Assembly (NCBI RefSeq): GCF_900446695.1
Contig: NZ_UAVP01000007.1
Span: 372,001-436,000, forward strand
DNA: 64,000 bases
From: Capnocytophaga sputigena
GTDB taxonomy: Bacteria > Bacteroidota > Bacteroidia > Flavobacteriales > Flavobacteriaceae
Direction of reading: 5' to 3'
A program made the translations under genes and the position numbers. Positions 25,434 to 33,630 of the stretch are shown here, one piece after another (the stretch's first letter is position 1; each line of letters starts with the position of its first letter). The notes under the pieces are model-generated. The model saw only the letters and a list, made by a program, of their open reading frames with translations, was not told the origin of the DNA and made no database searches.

Positions 25434-26687
25434 ATGAAAAAAGAAGTAACTGATGTATTAGTAATAGGCGCAGGACCTTCAGGATGTGTGTCAGCTGCCT
25501 ATTTGCACAATAATGGCGTAAAAGTACGCGTAGTAGAAAAAACTAAATTCCCGCGTTTGGTAGTGGGGGAGAGCCTTATTCCGCGTGTGATGGATCATTT
25601 TGACGAAGCGGGTTTTATGCCTGCCTTGGAAGCCCAAAAGTACGAAGTAAAATGGGGTGCCCGTTTTATCCGTGGTGAACAAGTATGTCAGTTTGATTTT
25701 GGTAAGAAGTACGGCAAAGGTTGGGATTGGACGTGGCAAGTGCCTCGCGCTGATTTCGATAATGTTTTGGCTCAAGAAATCATCCGCAAAGGTGTGCCTC
25801 TTAGTTTTGAAACCGAAGTTACGAACGTACAGTTTTTTGACGATCATCAAGTTACTACTGTTAAAGACAAGAATGGGGAAGTGTATGAAATCACCTCTAA
25901 ATTCGTCATTGATGCCAGTGGCTACGGTCGTGTATTGCCTCGCTTGTTAGACTTGAATTCTCCTTCTAAATTAGACGATCACTCTGCTATATTCACGCAT
26001 ATCAAAGAAGATAAGGTACGTCCTGAAGGTGAAGAAGGAACACTCATTTCTTTTGATATTTTAGAGAGAGAAGTATGGCTCTGGGTGATTCCTTTCTCTA
26101 ATGGCAATACCAGTGTAGGAGTCGTAGGGCCTACGCACTACATCAATAGTCTATCGGCTTCTGGTGATACTGCTGAAGCTTTGCGCAAGGCTATCGTAAC
26201 TTCAGATTTTTATAGAGAGCGCTTCCAGCATTCCGATTTTCTATTTGAACCTAACAAGATACAAAGCTACTCTTGTTCAGTGAAAAAACTCTTTGGCAAT
26301 GGCTTTGTACTCACAGGTAATAGCACTGAGTTCTTAGATCCTGTGTTCTCATCAGGAGTGGCTTTTGCTACCGAATCGGGTATGTTGGCAGCCAAATTGG
26401 TAAAACGCGAACTTGCAGGTGAAAAAGTAGATTGGCAAAAAGAATATACAGAGTATATGCAACGCGGTATCGATGTGTTTACTTCTTATGTAAGAGAGTG
26501 GTATACAGGTAATTTGCAAACGCTTTTCTTCCACCAGCCTGGTAACGAGGATGTAAAAGAAAAAATCTGTGCAGTATTAGCAGGTTATGTGTGGGATACC
26601 ACCAATCCGTTTGTAACCAAACACAAACACATCATCGAAAATATGGCGTATGCTATCAACAACGGCTTGGGAATGAAAGAAGCGTAA
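25434..26687 (+). CDS. FAD-dependent oxidoreductase (tryptophan halogenase-like)
   Basis: The 417-aa flavoprotein has a Rossmann FAD loop GAGPSGCVSAAYLH (about 12-25), GESLIPRV where halogenase-like and geranylgeranyl-reductase-like proteins have their second conserved motif, and VLTGNSTEFLDPVFSSGVAFA near 290-310 (the GD-type FAD site). The WxWxIP halogenase signature is seen only in part (EVWLWVIPFSNG, about 206-217). Members near aryl-polyene or flexirubin genes are common in Flavobacteriia, and the PaaK-like ligase, thioesterase and ABC permease further along are of kinds met there; that link is an inference. Confidence 0.75.
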   Translation: MKKEVTDVLVIGAGPSGCVSAAYLHNNGVKVRVVEKTKFPRLVVGESLIPRVMDHFDEAGFMPALEAQKYEVKWGARFIRGEQVCQFDFGKKYGKGWDWTWQVPRADFDNVLAQEIIRKGVPLSFETEVTNVQFFDDHQVTTVKDKNGEVYEITSKFVIDASGYGRVLPRLLDLNSPSKLDDHSAIFTHIKEDKVRPEGEEGTLISFDILEREVWLWVIPFSNGNTSVGVVGPTHYINSLSASGDTAEALRKAIVTSDFYRERFQHSDFLFEPNKIQSYSCSVKKLFGNGFVLTGNSTEFLDPVFSSGVAFATESGMLAAKLVKRELAGEKVDWQKEYTEYMQRGIDVFTSYVREWYTGNLQTLFFHQPGNEDVKEKICAVLAGYVWDTTNPFVTKHKHIIENMAYAINNGLGMKEA

Positions 26688-26694
26688 GTGTTTT

Positions 26695-26725
26695 TTGGCT
26701 AAATAGTAAAAAAGTATTACCTTTG
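26695..26725 (+). promoter_or_regulatory. Promoter of the DUF3857/transglutaminase gene
   Basis: TTG (26695-26697), 20 nt and TACCTTTG (26718-26725). Its first 19 nt duplicate the promoter at 25377, where they are partly coding. Confidence 0.6.
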
Positions 26726-26766
26726 CGCCTTTCATAACTCTTAATTTAAAAACTCTAAACAAAAAA

Positions 26767-28770
26767 GTGCAAACAGAAGAAAAAGAACTATACAGCTTCT
26801 CAGAAGCACCTGATTGGGCTAAATCCCTTTCAGATAATGAAATGGTACAACTTTTAGTAGAAACTGATTTCTCTCGTGAACAAACTGATGAGGGACGTGA
26901 CTACTGCTATTTCTTACATAAATACAGCAAAGTAGATAATAATAGTACTTCCGATTATACGTTGATGGCTTACACCCTCACTCAACCCGAAAACTTGGAA
27001 CGTGCCTCTATGTACGATATGGTACTTGAGGAAAATGAGTACTTTAGCATCCATCGTATTAGTGTGTATCGCAACGGTCAGCTGATTGATAAAACTGCCG
27101 ATACCACTATAAAAGTATTGGATAACGAAGGACAAAGCGGTCGTGGTATTATTAGCAGTTCTAAAAAACTGAACTTCTCTATCAAAGACCTTCACCTAGA
27201 CGATATCCTCATTTTGGAAGACACTAAAGAAAAAGTGTTTACCGAAAAAGAATTCTTGCGTCGCGACTTTATGAAGTACGTATATGTAACCCCCGATACT
27301 TATTGGGCGTATGGCAAATACCACTTCAAGCTCATCAACAATCGCAACAAACGCGTAGCTTATAAAGATGTGTTCTTCCGCGACGAGCAAGGTAACGTAA
27401 TCCCAAGTCAGGTGAAATACTTAGCGCAAGGAGAGGCATTTGAAATAGTACAAGAAAACTACATCAACCCAGTAGACCCTAACCGCGAAATCTTCCCTTT
27501 TATAGACTTTGCTACCGATAGTACTTGGAAAGACTTGTCTAACTATATCTATCCGCTTTATGAAGAGGTGTTCAAAGCACAGCCCGCTGATTTCGCCCCC
27601 GATTTGGTAGAGAAACTCAACAGTATGGCTACCCTCGACGAAAAATTGCAATACGCTATAGAGTTCGTGCAAAATAATATCTACTACGTGTACAACGCCG
27701 ATGAGATGAACGGACACAAACCACAAGCGCCCGCGCTTACTTACCAAAATAAACAAGGTGACTGTAAGGCGAAATGTGTATTGTTGAAATCTATCCTCAA
27801 CTATCTAGGTGTAGAGGCTTCAGTGGTATTGGTGAACTACAATTCCGATTATTATATGCAGTTCTACCTTCCTTCATTGCTTTCGTTCAACCACGTGATA
27901 GTGAAAATCAACTATAAAGGGAAAGAGTATTTTGTGGATGCCACTGCTCGTAATGAGTTTGGTAGATTGGAGAAACGCGCTGTGATTTCTTTCTGTCACT
28001 TTATGGAAATCTTGCCTAACCAAGAGTTACAAGTGCGCAAACCTACTTATTTCGATGATTTTTGTATCGATGAACGCATCACTTTAGAAGCCAAAGGCAA
28101 TATAGGTAAAATCCAACTGCTAACTACTTATCGTTATAATCGTGCTAATTCTATGCGTGGTTACTTCAAGTCAAGCAACAAAAACGAACGTTTGGACAGC
28201 TGGAACAACTCTTTGTTCTATGCGCTCAACTATGTGAACGACCGCAAAGGCAAAGATTTTCGCGAGATATTCAAAGATGCTACTTTGCAAATAGTAAAGG
28301 ATGACAAGGTAGAAAATGAATTTGTAGTGAAGTACGAAGCAACTATTGAGCAACCTTACTTTGTAGATAGTGAAGGTCGTCGTTTCTTGATGTACTACGA
28401 TGGTAGTGTGTTGAAAAACAGCATTCGTGAACACCAGCACAGCGATGCGAGTTTTTGGCATAACTTCGATAGCGAGCGTTATGAAATCGAACTCAAAACC
28501 GATGAGAATATCGATACTAAGGAAAAATACACCGTACAAGAGTGTGATATCAAAAATGAGTATTTTACTCATAAAACCCAAAAGTTCATCACTAAAAACT
28601 CTGGTAAGGTGATTGTAGAGTACAATCCGCTCACAAATATCGAATTGCCACTACATAAGTTGGAGCCTATTCGTGAAGATTATCACACTATGGCTGATAG
28701 CAACTTCGGTATCGGTATCGATGTGGTAGAAAAAGGATTTTTAAACTCCTTAAAACGACTTTTTAAATAA
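26767..28770 (+). CDS. DUF3857 and transglutaminase-like domain protein
   Basis: The 667-aa product starts with GTG; no ATG in frame fits better. A DUF3857-like N-terminal half (about 30-260) precedes a transglutaminase-like domain with a full Cys-His-Asp set: Cys333 (GDCKAKC), His376 (FNHVI) and Asp391 (FVDATAR). A DUF2569/DUF3858-like beta-rich part ends the protein. No signal peptide is seen, unusual because many relatives are exported. Relatives in Bacteroidetes are common but without known substrate. It has its own promoter and a terminator-like hairpin after it. Confidence 0.75.
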   Translation: MQTEEKELYSFSEAPDWAKSLSDNEMVQLLVETDFSREQTDEGRDYCYFLHKYSKVDNNSTSDYTLMAYTLTQPENLERASMYDMVLEENEYFSIHRISVYRNGQLIDKTADTTIKVLDNEGQSGRGIISSSKKLNFSIKDLHLDDILILEDTKEKVFTEKEFLRRDFMKYVYVTPDTYWAYGKYHFKLINNRNKRVAYKDVFFRDEQGNVIPSQVKYLAQGEAFEIVQENYINPVDPNREIFPFIDFATDSTWKDLSNYIYPLYEEVFKAQPADFAPDLVEKLNSMATLDEKLQYAIEFVQNNIYYVYNADEMNGHKPQAPALTYQNKQGDCKAKCVLLKSILNYLGVEASVVLVNYNSDYYMQFYLPSLLSFNHVIVKINYKGKEYFVDATARNEFGRLEKRAVISFCHFMEILPNQELQVRKPTYFDDFCIDERITLEAKGNIGKIQLLTTYRYNRANSMRGYFKSSNKNERLDSWNNSLFYALNYVNDRKGKDFREIFKDATLQIVKDDKVENEFVVKYEATIEQPYFVDSEGRRFLMYYDGSVLKNSIREHQHSDASFWHNFDSERYEIELKTDENIDTKEKYTVQECDIKNEYFTHKTQKFITKNSGKVIVEYNPLTNIELPLHKLEPIREDYHTMADSNFGIGIDVVEKGFLNSLKRLFK

Positions 28771-28820
28771 GATACTTATGGCGCTGTCCAAAAAGTCTCA
28801 AAATCACTTTTGCGTCACTA

Positions 28821-28871
28821 CACTTTGCCAAAGTTTCCAGCCTGTGCGGCTCGCACCTTTGGCAAAGTTTT
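28821..28871 (+). terminator. Hairpin with nested repeat after the transglutaminase-like gene
   Basis: ACTTTGCCAAAG (28821-28832) pairs with CTTTGGCAAAGT (28856-28867), then TTTT. The loop contains GTGCGGCTCGCAC (28843-28855), itself a 5-bp hairpin and identical to a 13-mer at 21348. It probably ends transcription of 26767-28770. Confidence 0.6.
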
Positions 28872-28897
28872 TATGATGTATTATCAATAAAATAACA

Positions 28898-30208
28898 ATG
28901 AACACACTGCTTCCAACCATAGAAACCCAATCTGAAGCCGAAATTATTGCTTTTCAAGAAGAAAAACTGAGAGAACTATTGCAATATCTCAATAAAAAAT
29001 CGGTTTTTTATCAAAATCTCTTCCGCAAGCACCATATCCGTATAGAGGATATCCGCACTCTTGCCGATTTACAAAAAATACCCACAACCCATAAAGACGA
29101 TTTGCAGCGTGAAAACGATGCTTTTCTCTGCGTGCCTAAAAGTGCTATTGTAGACTATGCTTCTACCTCAGGTACTATGGGAACGCCCGTTACTTTTGGT
29201 CTTACCGACAAGGATTTAGATCGTTTGGCGTACAACGAAACTATCTCATTGGCTTGTGCAGGCATTCAAAAAGGCGATGTAGTCCAACTGATGACTACTA
29301 TCGACCGCCGTTTTATGGCAGGTTTAGCTTATTTCTTAGGCATACGCAAAATGGGGGCAAGCATCATTAGGGTAGGGGCAGGAATTCCTGAATTGCAATG
29401 GGATTCTATCCGATTGTACGAACCTAAATACCTTATTGCAGTGCCTTCCTTTGTGCTGAAAATGATAGAATATGCCGAAAAGAATGGTATCGACTATCGC
29501 GCTTCTTCCGTGAAAGGAGTGGTGTGTATAGGTGAGGCGTTGCGCAATCAGGATTTTAGTCCTACACTCTTAGCAAAAAAGATTACTGAAAAATGGCAGG
29601 GATTGCAACTTTACTCCACTTATGCTTCTACCGAGATGAGCACTACTTTCACCGAGTGTGAGTACCAACACGGAGGGCATCACCACCCCGAGCTCATCAT
29701 CACTGAGGTATTAGACGACGATGGTCATCCCGTACCCGATGGCGAGAGTGGAGAGCTAACGATTACTACTTTGGGAGTGGAAGGTATGCCACTATTGCGT
29801 TTTCGCACAGGCGATATAGTAGCGATGCACAACACCCCTTGTAAGTGCGGGCGACATACGGCACGAGTGAGTCCTGTATTGGGTCGTAAACAGCAGATGA
29901 TCAAATACAAAGGAACGACTCTTTACCCACCAGCTCTAATGGATTTGCTTACGGGGTTTGAAGCTATAGAGAATTACATTATAGAAATCAATACCAATGA
30001 TATCTTCACCGATGAAATTCTTATCAAAATAGGAACAAAAACTCCTACTGAAGCTCTTCGCGAGCAAATATGCAACCATTTTCGCGCTAAACTAAGGGTA
30101 GTCCCTAAGATTGAGTTCTGCGATATAGCCCTCATTGAGCAGCAGCTCTACCCGTTAGGCAGTCGCAAACCGATGAAATTTGTAGATAAACGCAAACCAT
30201 TAAATTAA
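28898..30208 (+). CDS. Phenylacetate-CoA ligase-like adenylate-forming enzyme
   Basis: The 436-aa product is PaaK-like: DYASTSGTMGTPVTFGLT (about 87-104) is the P-loop, YSTYASTEMSTTFTEC the A5 region, LLRFRTGDIV the A7 motif with Arg and Asp, and RKQQMIKYKGTTLYPPALMDLL the C-terminal hinge. CKCGRHTARVSPVLGR is the usual PaaK end of the large domain. It should activate an aromatic or other carboxylic acid as AMP ester. The acid is not known; relatives occur in Bacteroidetes pigment clusters. Confidence 0.82.
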   Translation: MNTLLPTIETQSEAEIIAFQEEKLRELLQYLNKKSVFYQNLFRKHHIRIEDIRTLADLQKIPTTHKDDLQRENDAFLCVPKSAIVDYASTSGTMGTPVTFGLTDKDLDRLAYNETISLACAGIQKGDVVQLMTTIDRRFMAGLAYFLGIRKMGASIIRVGAGIPELQWDSIRLYEPKYLIAVPSFVLKMIEYAEKNGIDYRASSVKGVVCIGEALRNQDFSPTLLAKKITEKWQGLQLYSTYASTEMSTTFTECEYQHGGHHHPELIITEVLDDDGHPVPDGESGELTITTLGVEGMPLLRFRTGDIVAMHNTPCKCGRHTARVSPVLGRKQQMIKYKGTTLYPPALMDLLTGFEAIENYIIEINTNDIFTDEILIKIGTKTPTEALREQICNHFRAKLRVVPKIEFCDIALIEQQLYPLGSRKPMKFVDKRKPLN

Positions 30209-30214
30209 TTATAT

Positions 30215-30829
30215 ATGAAGACAAAAAAACTATTAGCAATCTTATTTTTATGTGTTACTTTAGCTGTAACAGCCCAAGATTTTCAAGAAGAAAGAGGTAA
30301 TTTGTCTTTCCTAAAAGATCAAAAAGTCGTAAATGTAGAGTTCAAATACGATAATTTGCGACTAATGAAAGACAATGTTACCGAAAAAGAATATGTAGAT
30401 GAACGCCGCGAATATTTAAATAACAAAGATAAAGGGAATGGCGATGTTTGGTTTAAGAAGTGGGAAAATGCTAAAGAAGGTATTTGGCAACCCAAGTTTT
30501 TAGAGCTTATGGTAAAGACTATTACATCATCTAAAGGTATTGAATTTAAAGAAGGAGCTACTGATGCCCCTTATACTCTCATTGTGGATGTACAATGGAT
30601 ATACCCAGGTTGGGATGCTTGGGTGATGAAACAAGCTGCCAAAGTAACAATGGTCTTGAAATTTGTAGAAACACAAAACAAAGATAAAGAACTATTTCAG
30701 TTGCGTTCTATTGAGGCTCCAGGTGATCAGTTTGGTAATAATTTTAGCAATGAATCACGTATAGGCGAGGGCTTTGCAAAAACGGCTAAATCCTTTGGAA
30801 AGCTCATTGTCAAACGCCTTAAAAAATAA
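30215..30829 (+). CDS. Exported protein of unknown function
   Basis: The 204-aa product has a signal peptide (1-20, VTAQD) and begins its mature part FQEERGNLSFLKDQKVVNVEFKYDNLRL. Later comes a beta-rich stretch with VDVQWIYPGWDAWVMKQAAKVTMVLKFVE. It looks like a periplasmic beta-sandwich of a Bacteroidetes family; I do not know its role. It starts 6 nt after the ligase gene, so it is in the same operon. Confidence 0.7.
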   Translation: MKTKKLLAILFLCVTLAVTAQDFQEERGNLSFLKDQKVVNVEFKYDNLRLMKDNVTEKEYVDERREYLNNKDKGNGDVWFKKWENAKEGIWQPKFLELMVKTITSSKGIEFKEGATDAPYTLIVDVQWIYPGWDAWVMKQAAKVTMVLKFVETQNKDKELFQLRSIEAPGDQFGNNFSNESRIGEGFAKTAKSFGKLIVKRLKK

Positions 30830-30849
30830 TAATTACAACACTCTTAATT

Positions 30850-30895
30850 GCAATACCCTTTGTCAAAGTCTCAAAACTTTGACAAAGGGTATTGC
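30850..30895. terminator. Bidirectional terminator between convergent genes
   Basis: A perfect 20-bp stem, GCAATACCCTTTGTCAAAGT (30850-30869) against its complement (30876-30895), with the loop CTCAAA. It lies between the stop codons of the plus-strand gene ending at 30829 and the minus-strand gene ending at 30902. Confidence 0.7.
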
Positions 30896-30901
30896 TACTT
30901 A

Positions 30902-31351
30902 TTACCTGTTACTTGTCATTTGTTTCTCCCATTCTTCATAGAAAGTCGGTTTATACAGTGATAAGCTATTGTCTTTTAATGAAGTAAATACCTGTACAGT
31001 TTCTCCCGTACAAACTAACTCATTAGCTTCGTTGTAGATAAAATACTGAAAGATGAGTTTCGCTACATTGGAGGGAATATATTGAGTTTCAATACGCAAG
31101 CGTTCGCCATATCGTACCATTTTTTTGTGTTCGCATACGCTCTTCACAATAGGGGTTGCATAGCCTTCGCGCTCTACATCAAGGTAAGAAATGCCGTACT
31201 TTCTCCCAAAGGCTTCTCGTCCGTCTTCAAAATATTTGATATAGTTGCCGTGCCACACAATACCAAGCGGGTCGGTTTCGCTAAAGCGTACCGTAATAAT
31301 AAAACTCTCAGATAAATTCGCAGGTTTATACGTTTCTTTTGGCTTTGTCAT
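30902..31351 (-). CDS. Acyl-CoA thioesterase (4HBT hot-dog family)
   Basis: The 149-aa product shows FSETDPLGIVWHGNYIKYFEDGREAF (about 27-52), the 4-hydroxybenzoyl-CoA thioesterase motif with the catalytic Asp and the WHGNY strand-helix. It should cleave an acyl- or aroyl-CoA or ACP thioester. Its start overlaps the end of the ABC permease gene by 26 nt, so the two are one operon. Confidence 0.85.
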   Translation of the reverse strand: MTKPKETYKPANLSESFIITVRFSETDPLGIVWHGNYIKYFEDGREAFGRKYGISYLDVEREGYATPIVKSVCEHKKMVRYGERLRIETQYIPSNVAKLIFQYFIYNEANELVCTGETVQVFTSLKDNSLSLYKPTFYEEWEKQMTSNR

Positions 31352-32582
31352 AATAAATAGAGATAAGAATACAAGTGATGAAAAAGAGCAGTAAAGCGCC
31401 TATTTTAGGCAACAAACTACTCGCAGAACCGCCTCTTAGTAATACCTCGTAGAAGGCTTGTAATCCCCAGTTCATAGGGGAAATATTAGAAAGTAATTGC
31501 ATAATATGGGGCATTGCAAAGGTAGGTATCCACACACCTCCAATGGCTGCAAAAAGCACTGTGAGGGTAGCTCCCAAGGGCGCTGATTGTTCTTGTGTTT
31601 TTGCTAAAGTACCTAAGAGTACCCCCAATCCTATTGCTGAAAGCCCTGAGGCTATGGCGACTAACAACAAGGGTAAAAGTTTACCTCCCACGTCCAATGT
31701 TGGTAAGCCTAAATAAGGAAATACGAACACCCCCATTACTACCATCAAAGCGAATTGTAGTAAGCTAATCATCAGAAAAACAATGATTTTAGCGGTGAGC
31801 AATGCCCAGTAGGGTAGGGGACTCGTGAAGAGTCGGAGTCCTGTGCCTTGTGTTTTTTCCTTTACAATACTCGCCGATAGCGGTATGGTAATGAAGAAGA
31901 TAGCAAAGAGAGCCCACGCGGGTACGTTGTGCTGGGTAGCGTTGGGGATAGCAGCAGTAGCCGTATTAGGGTTGATTTCTCTAAAACTCACTAATGCTTC
32001 TGTTTTTGGTAAACTTACCCCATCCTCTAACTGACTCTCAAAGGCTTTATAAATAAACTGATTTTCTATTTGGTATAGCAATTTGTCAATGCCACTCTTC
32101 ACACTTTCTTTAAACGAAGTCTGTAAAGTAGGGTCAAAATAGAGGCGTATTTCTTTGGTAGTATAAGCCGTTTCAGTAGGCGTTATGGTCTCGCCTGCAA
32201 AAGTGCTGATAATCGTCTCAACGTTCTGTTGCACTTTAGTTTGCAAGCTGGAGGAGAGTTCAGCGGGAATTACAATAGCCAGCAAGTAGTTGCCTTTCAG
32301 TACCTGCTCACGCGCCATAGCTTCGCCTATAGGTTTTCCATCCAGCGTTTTCACCATTTGGAAAGCACTTCCTTCTAAACTCTTACTGATATTTTCGGCA
32401 ATTTCACCGCCATCGTTATCCACTAACAAAACGGCTGTTTTCTGCTCACTGATATTCTTAAAAGCTCCGTCCTGCAATAGCGTAATGGTTACTACCAATA
32501 GCAATGGCATTGCAAAGAGAATGATAAGTGCCCCCACATCGCGCAACAGCAATAAGGCTTCTTTTTTTATAGATTGAAACAT
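31326..32582 (-). CDS. ABC-2 type transporter permease
   Basis: The 418-aa product has one N-terminal membrane helix (about 13-35), a large external domain (about 40-215) and five or six helices at the C-terminus with FFITIPLSASIVKEKTQGTGLRLFTSPLP, the ABC-2 permease motif. The start at 32582 (MFQSIKKEA) is better than the ATG 21 nt further out, because the helix follows directly. The matching ATPase is not adjacent. It resembles drug or lipid exporters; the substrate is unknown. Confidence 0.82.
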   Translation of the reverse strand: MFQSIKKEALLLLRDVGALIILFAMPLLLVVTITLLQDGAFKNISEQKTAVLLVDNDGGEIAENISKSLEGSAFQMVKTLDGKPIGEAMAREQVLKGNYLLAIVIPAELSSSLQTKVQQNVETIISTFAGETITPTETAYTTKEIRLYFDPTLQTSFKESVKSGIDKLLYQIENQFIYKAFESQLEDGVSLPKTEALVSFREINPNTATAAIPNATQHNVPAWALFAIFFITIPLSASIVKEKTQGTGLRLFTSPLPYWALLTAKIIVFLMISLLQFALMVVMGVFVFPYLGLPTLDVGGKLLPLLLVAIASGLSAIGLGVLLGTLAKTQEQSAPLGATLTVLFAAIGGVWIPTFAMPHIMQLLSNISPMNWGLQAFYEVLLRGGSASSLLPKIGALLLFFITCILISIYYDKAKRNV

Positions 32583-32682
32583 AACGGTTTGAATAGGGGG
32601 CAAAGATACAGATATTTTGCCAATTATTTCCTAATTTCTAAATCCTAAATCCTAAAATTTTTCGTCATTCATAATTATTTTG

Positions 32683-32690
32683 TACATTTG
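32683..32690 (+). promoter_or_regulatory. -7 element upstream of the lipoprotein gene
   Basis: TACATTTG lies 38 nt before the ATG at 32728, in the divergent spacer after the ABC-2 permease start. No good -33 partner is visible. Confidence 0.4.
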
Positions 32691-32727
32691 CGCCTTGATT
32701 TGTTGCTTTCTTAAACTTATATAACAA

Positions 32728-33426
32728 ATGATGAAATTTATTCTATTAGCTATAGTGTTCATCACCTTGGAGTCTTGCAGTGTGACCAATGTGTTTACTT
32801 TTCATAATGATGGTACTATTTCCACTGATATGACCTTAGATATGAGCGAGATGCTCGCTATGGAAGCTAAAGCAAAACAAGGTGAAAATAGCCTGAAAAA
32901 TGTGAATATGCCTAAATTTCCTAAAGAATGGCAATCGGTATATGATTTTCAAAAAACTATAGGTAGCAAGGATTCTATCTCAGAAGAAGAGGCTACTTTG
33001 CTCAAACGCTCTATGATTAAAGGACTGTTTAAAGACGATAAAGAAGTGGGATTCGAACTTCGTTTTAGTCATTTTTCTCCTGAACAGTTCGCTTCTATCA
33101 CTACTATTTTAGACAAAGGAAAGCAGAAAAACACTCCACTACAATTGCCATCTTTTAAATGGGAAGGTAAAGAATTGCATATTGATATGAATGTTTTCGA
33201 TTCCAAAAACGATGATGAACAAGCAGAGCGTCTTGCTCAAATGAAAAAAATGTTCAACATAGAACTCAATAATACCCTTGTTTTTGAAAATAAAATAAAG
33301 AAAATAAAAGGCAAACATCCTTTTATTCAAAAAATAGATGCACACACTATAAAAATAGATGTAAATGCTCCAGAAGGCAAAAAGAAAAAGAAACGTGATA
33401 GTGAAATTGTAATTATAACAAAATAA
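32728..33426 (+). CDS. Lipoprotein of unknown function
   Basis: The 232-aa product has the lipoprotein signal FILLAIVFITLESCSVTN and a mature part that opens with VFTFHNDGTISTDMTLDMSEML. The body is rich in Lys, Glu and Met and ends in a strongly basic tail (GKKKKKRDSEIVIITK). I do not recognise the family beyond Bacteroidetes lipoproteins of this kind. A block of four tandem repeats starts 3 nt after the stop. Confidence 0.7.
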   Translation: MMKFILLAIVFITLESCSVTNVFTFHNDGTISTDMTLDMSEMLAMEAKAKQGENSLKNVNMPKFPKEWQSVYDFQKTIGSKDSISEEEATLLKRSMIKGLFKDDKEVGFELRFSHFSPEQFASITTILDKGKQKNTPLQLPSFKWEGKELHIDMNVFDSKNDDEQAERLAQMKKMFNIELNNTLVFENKIKKIKGKHPFIQKIDAHTIKIDVNAPEGKKKKKRDSEIVIITK

Positions 33427-33429
33427 TTG

Positions 33430-33593
33430 TTATTTTCGTTTTTGGCGAAAAAGTAAAATAAGAAGATGCGTTATTTTCGTTTTTGGCGAAAAAGTAAAAT
33501 AAGAAGGTGTGTTATTTTCGTTTTTGGCGAAAAAGTAAAATAAGAAGGTGTGTTATTTTCGTTTTTGGCGAAAAAGTAAAATAAGGAGAAGCC
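33430..33593. repeat. Four tandem 41-bp repeats, each with a hairpin
   Basis: Units at 33430-33470, 33471-33511, 33512-33552 and 33553-33593. Each begins TTATTTTCGTTTTTGGCG and ends AAAAAGTAAAATAAG plus a variable 8-nt tail (units 2 and 3 are identical). The first 32 nt of each unit fold on themselves (TTATTTT with AAAATAA outside, TTTTCG with CGAAAA as the inner alternative). The block lies between a lipoprotein gene and mraY. Confidence 0.9.
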
Positions 33594-33630
33594 CCATTTT
33601 AATTGTTAATTGTTAATTGTTCATTGAAAA

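Noticed and set aside
28171-28581. 136-codon frame antisense to the transglutaminase-like gene
   Set aside because: It lies wholly opposite a well-supported coding frame and has a random hydrophobic composition.
25434-32582. Calling a flexirubin/aryl-polyene biosynthetic gene cluster
   Set aside because: No ketosynthase, acyl carrier protein, acyltransferase or ammonia-lyase is in the window; only accessory-type genes are present.
33430-33593. Tandem repeats as a CRISPR array
   Set aside because: Units are contiguous with only an 8-nt variable tail; there are no spacers of 30 nt or so and no cas genes nearby.
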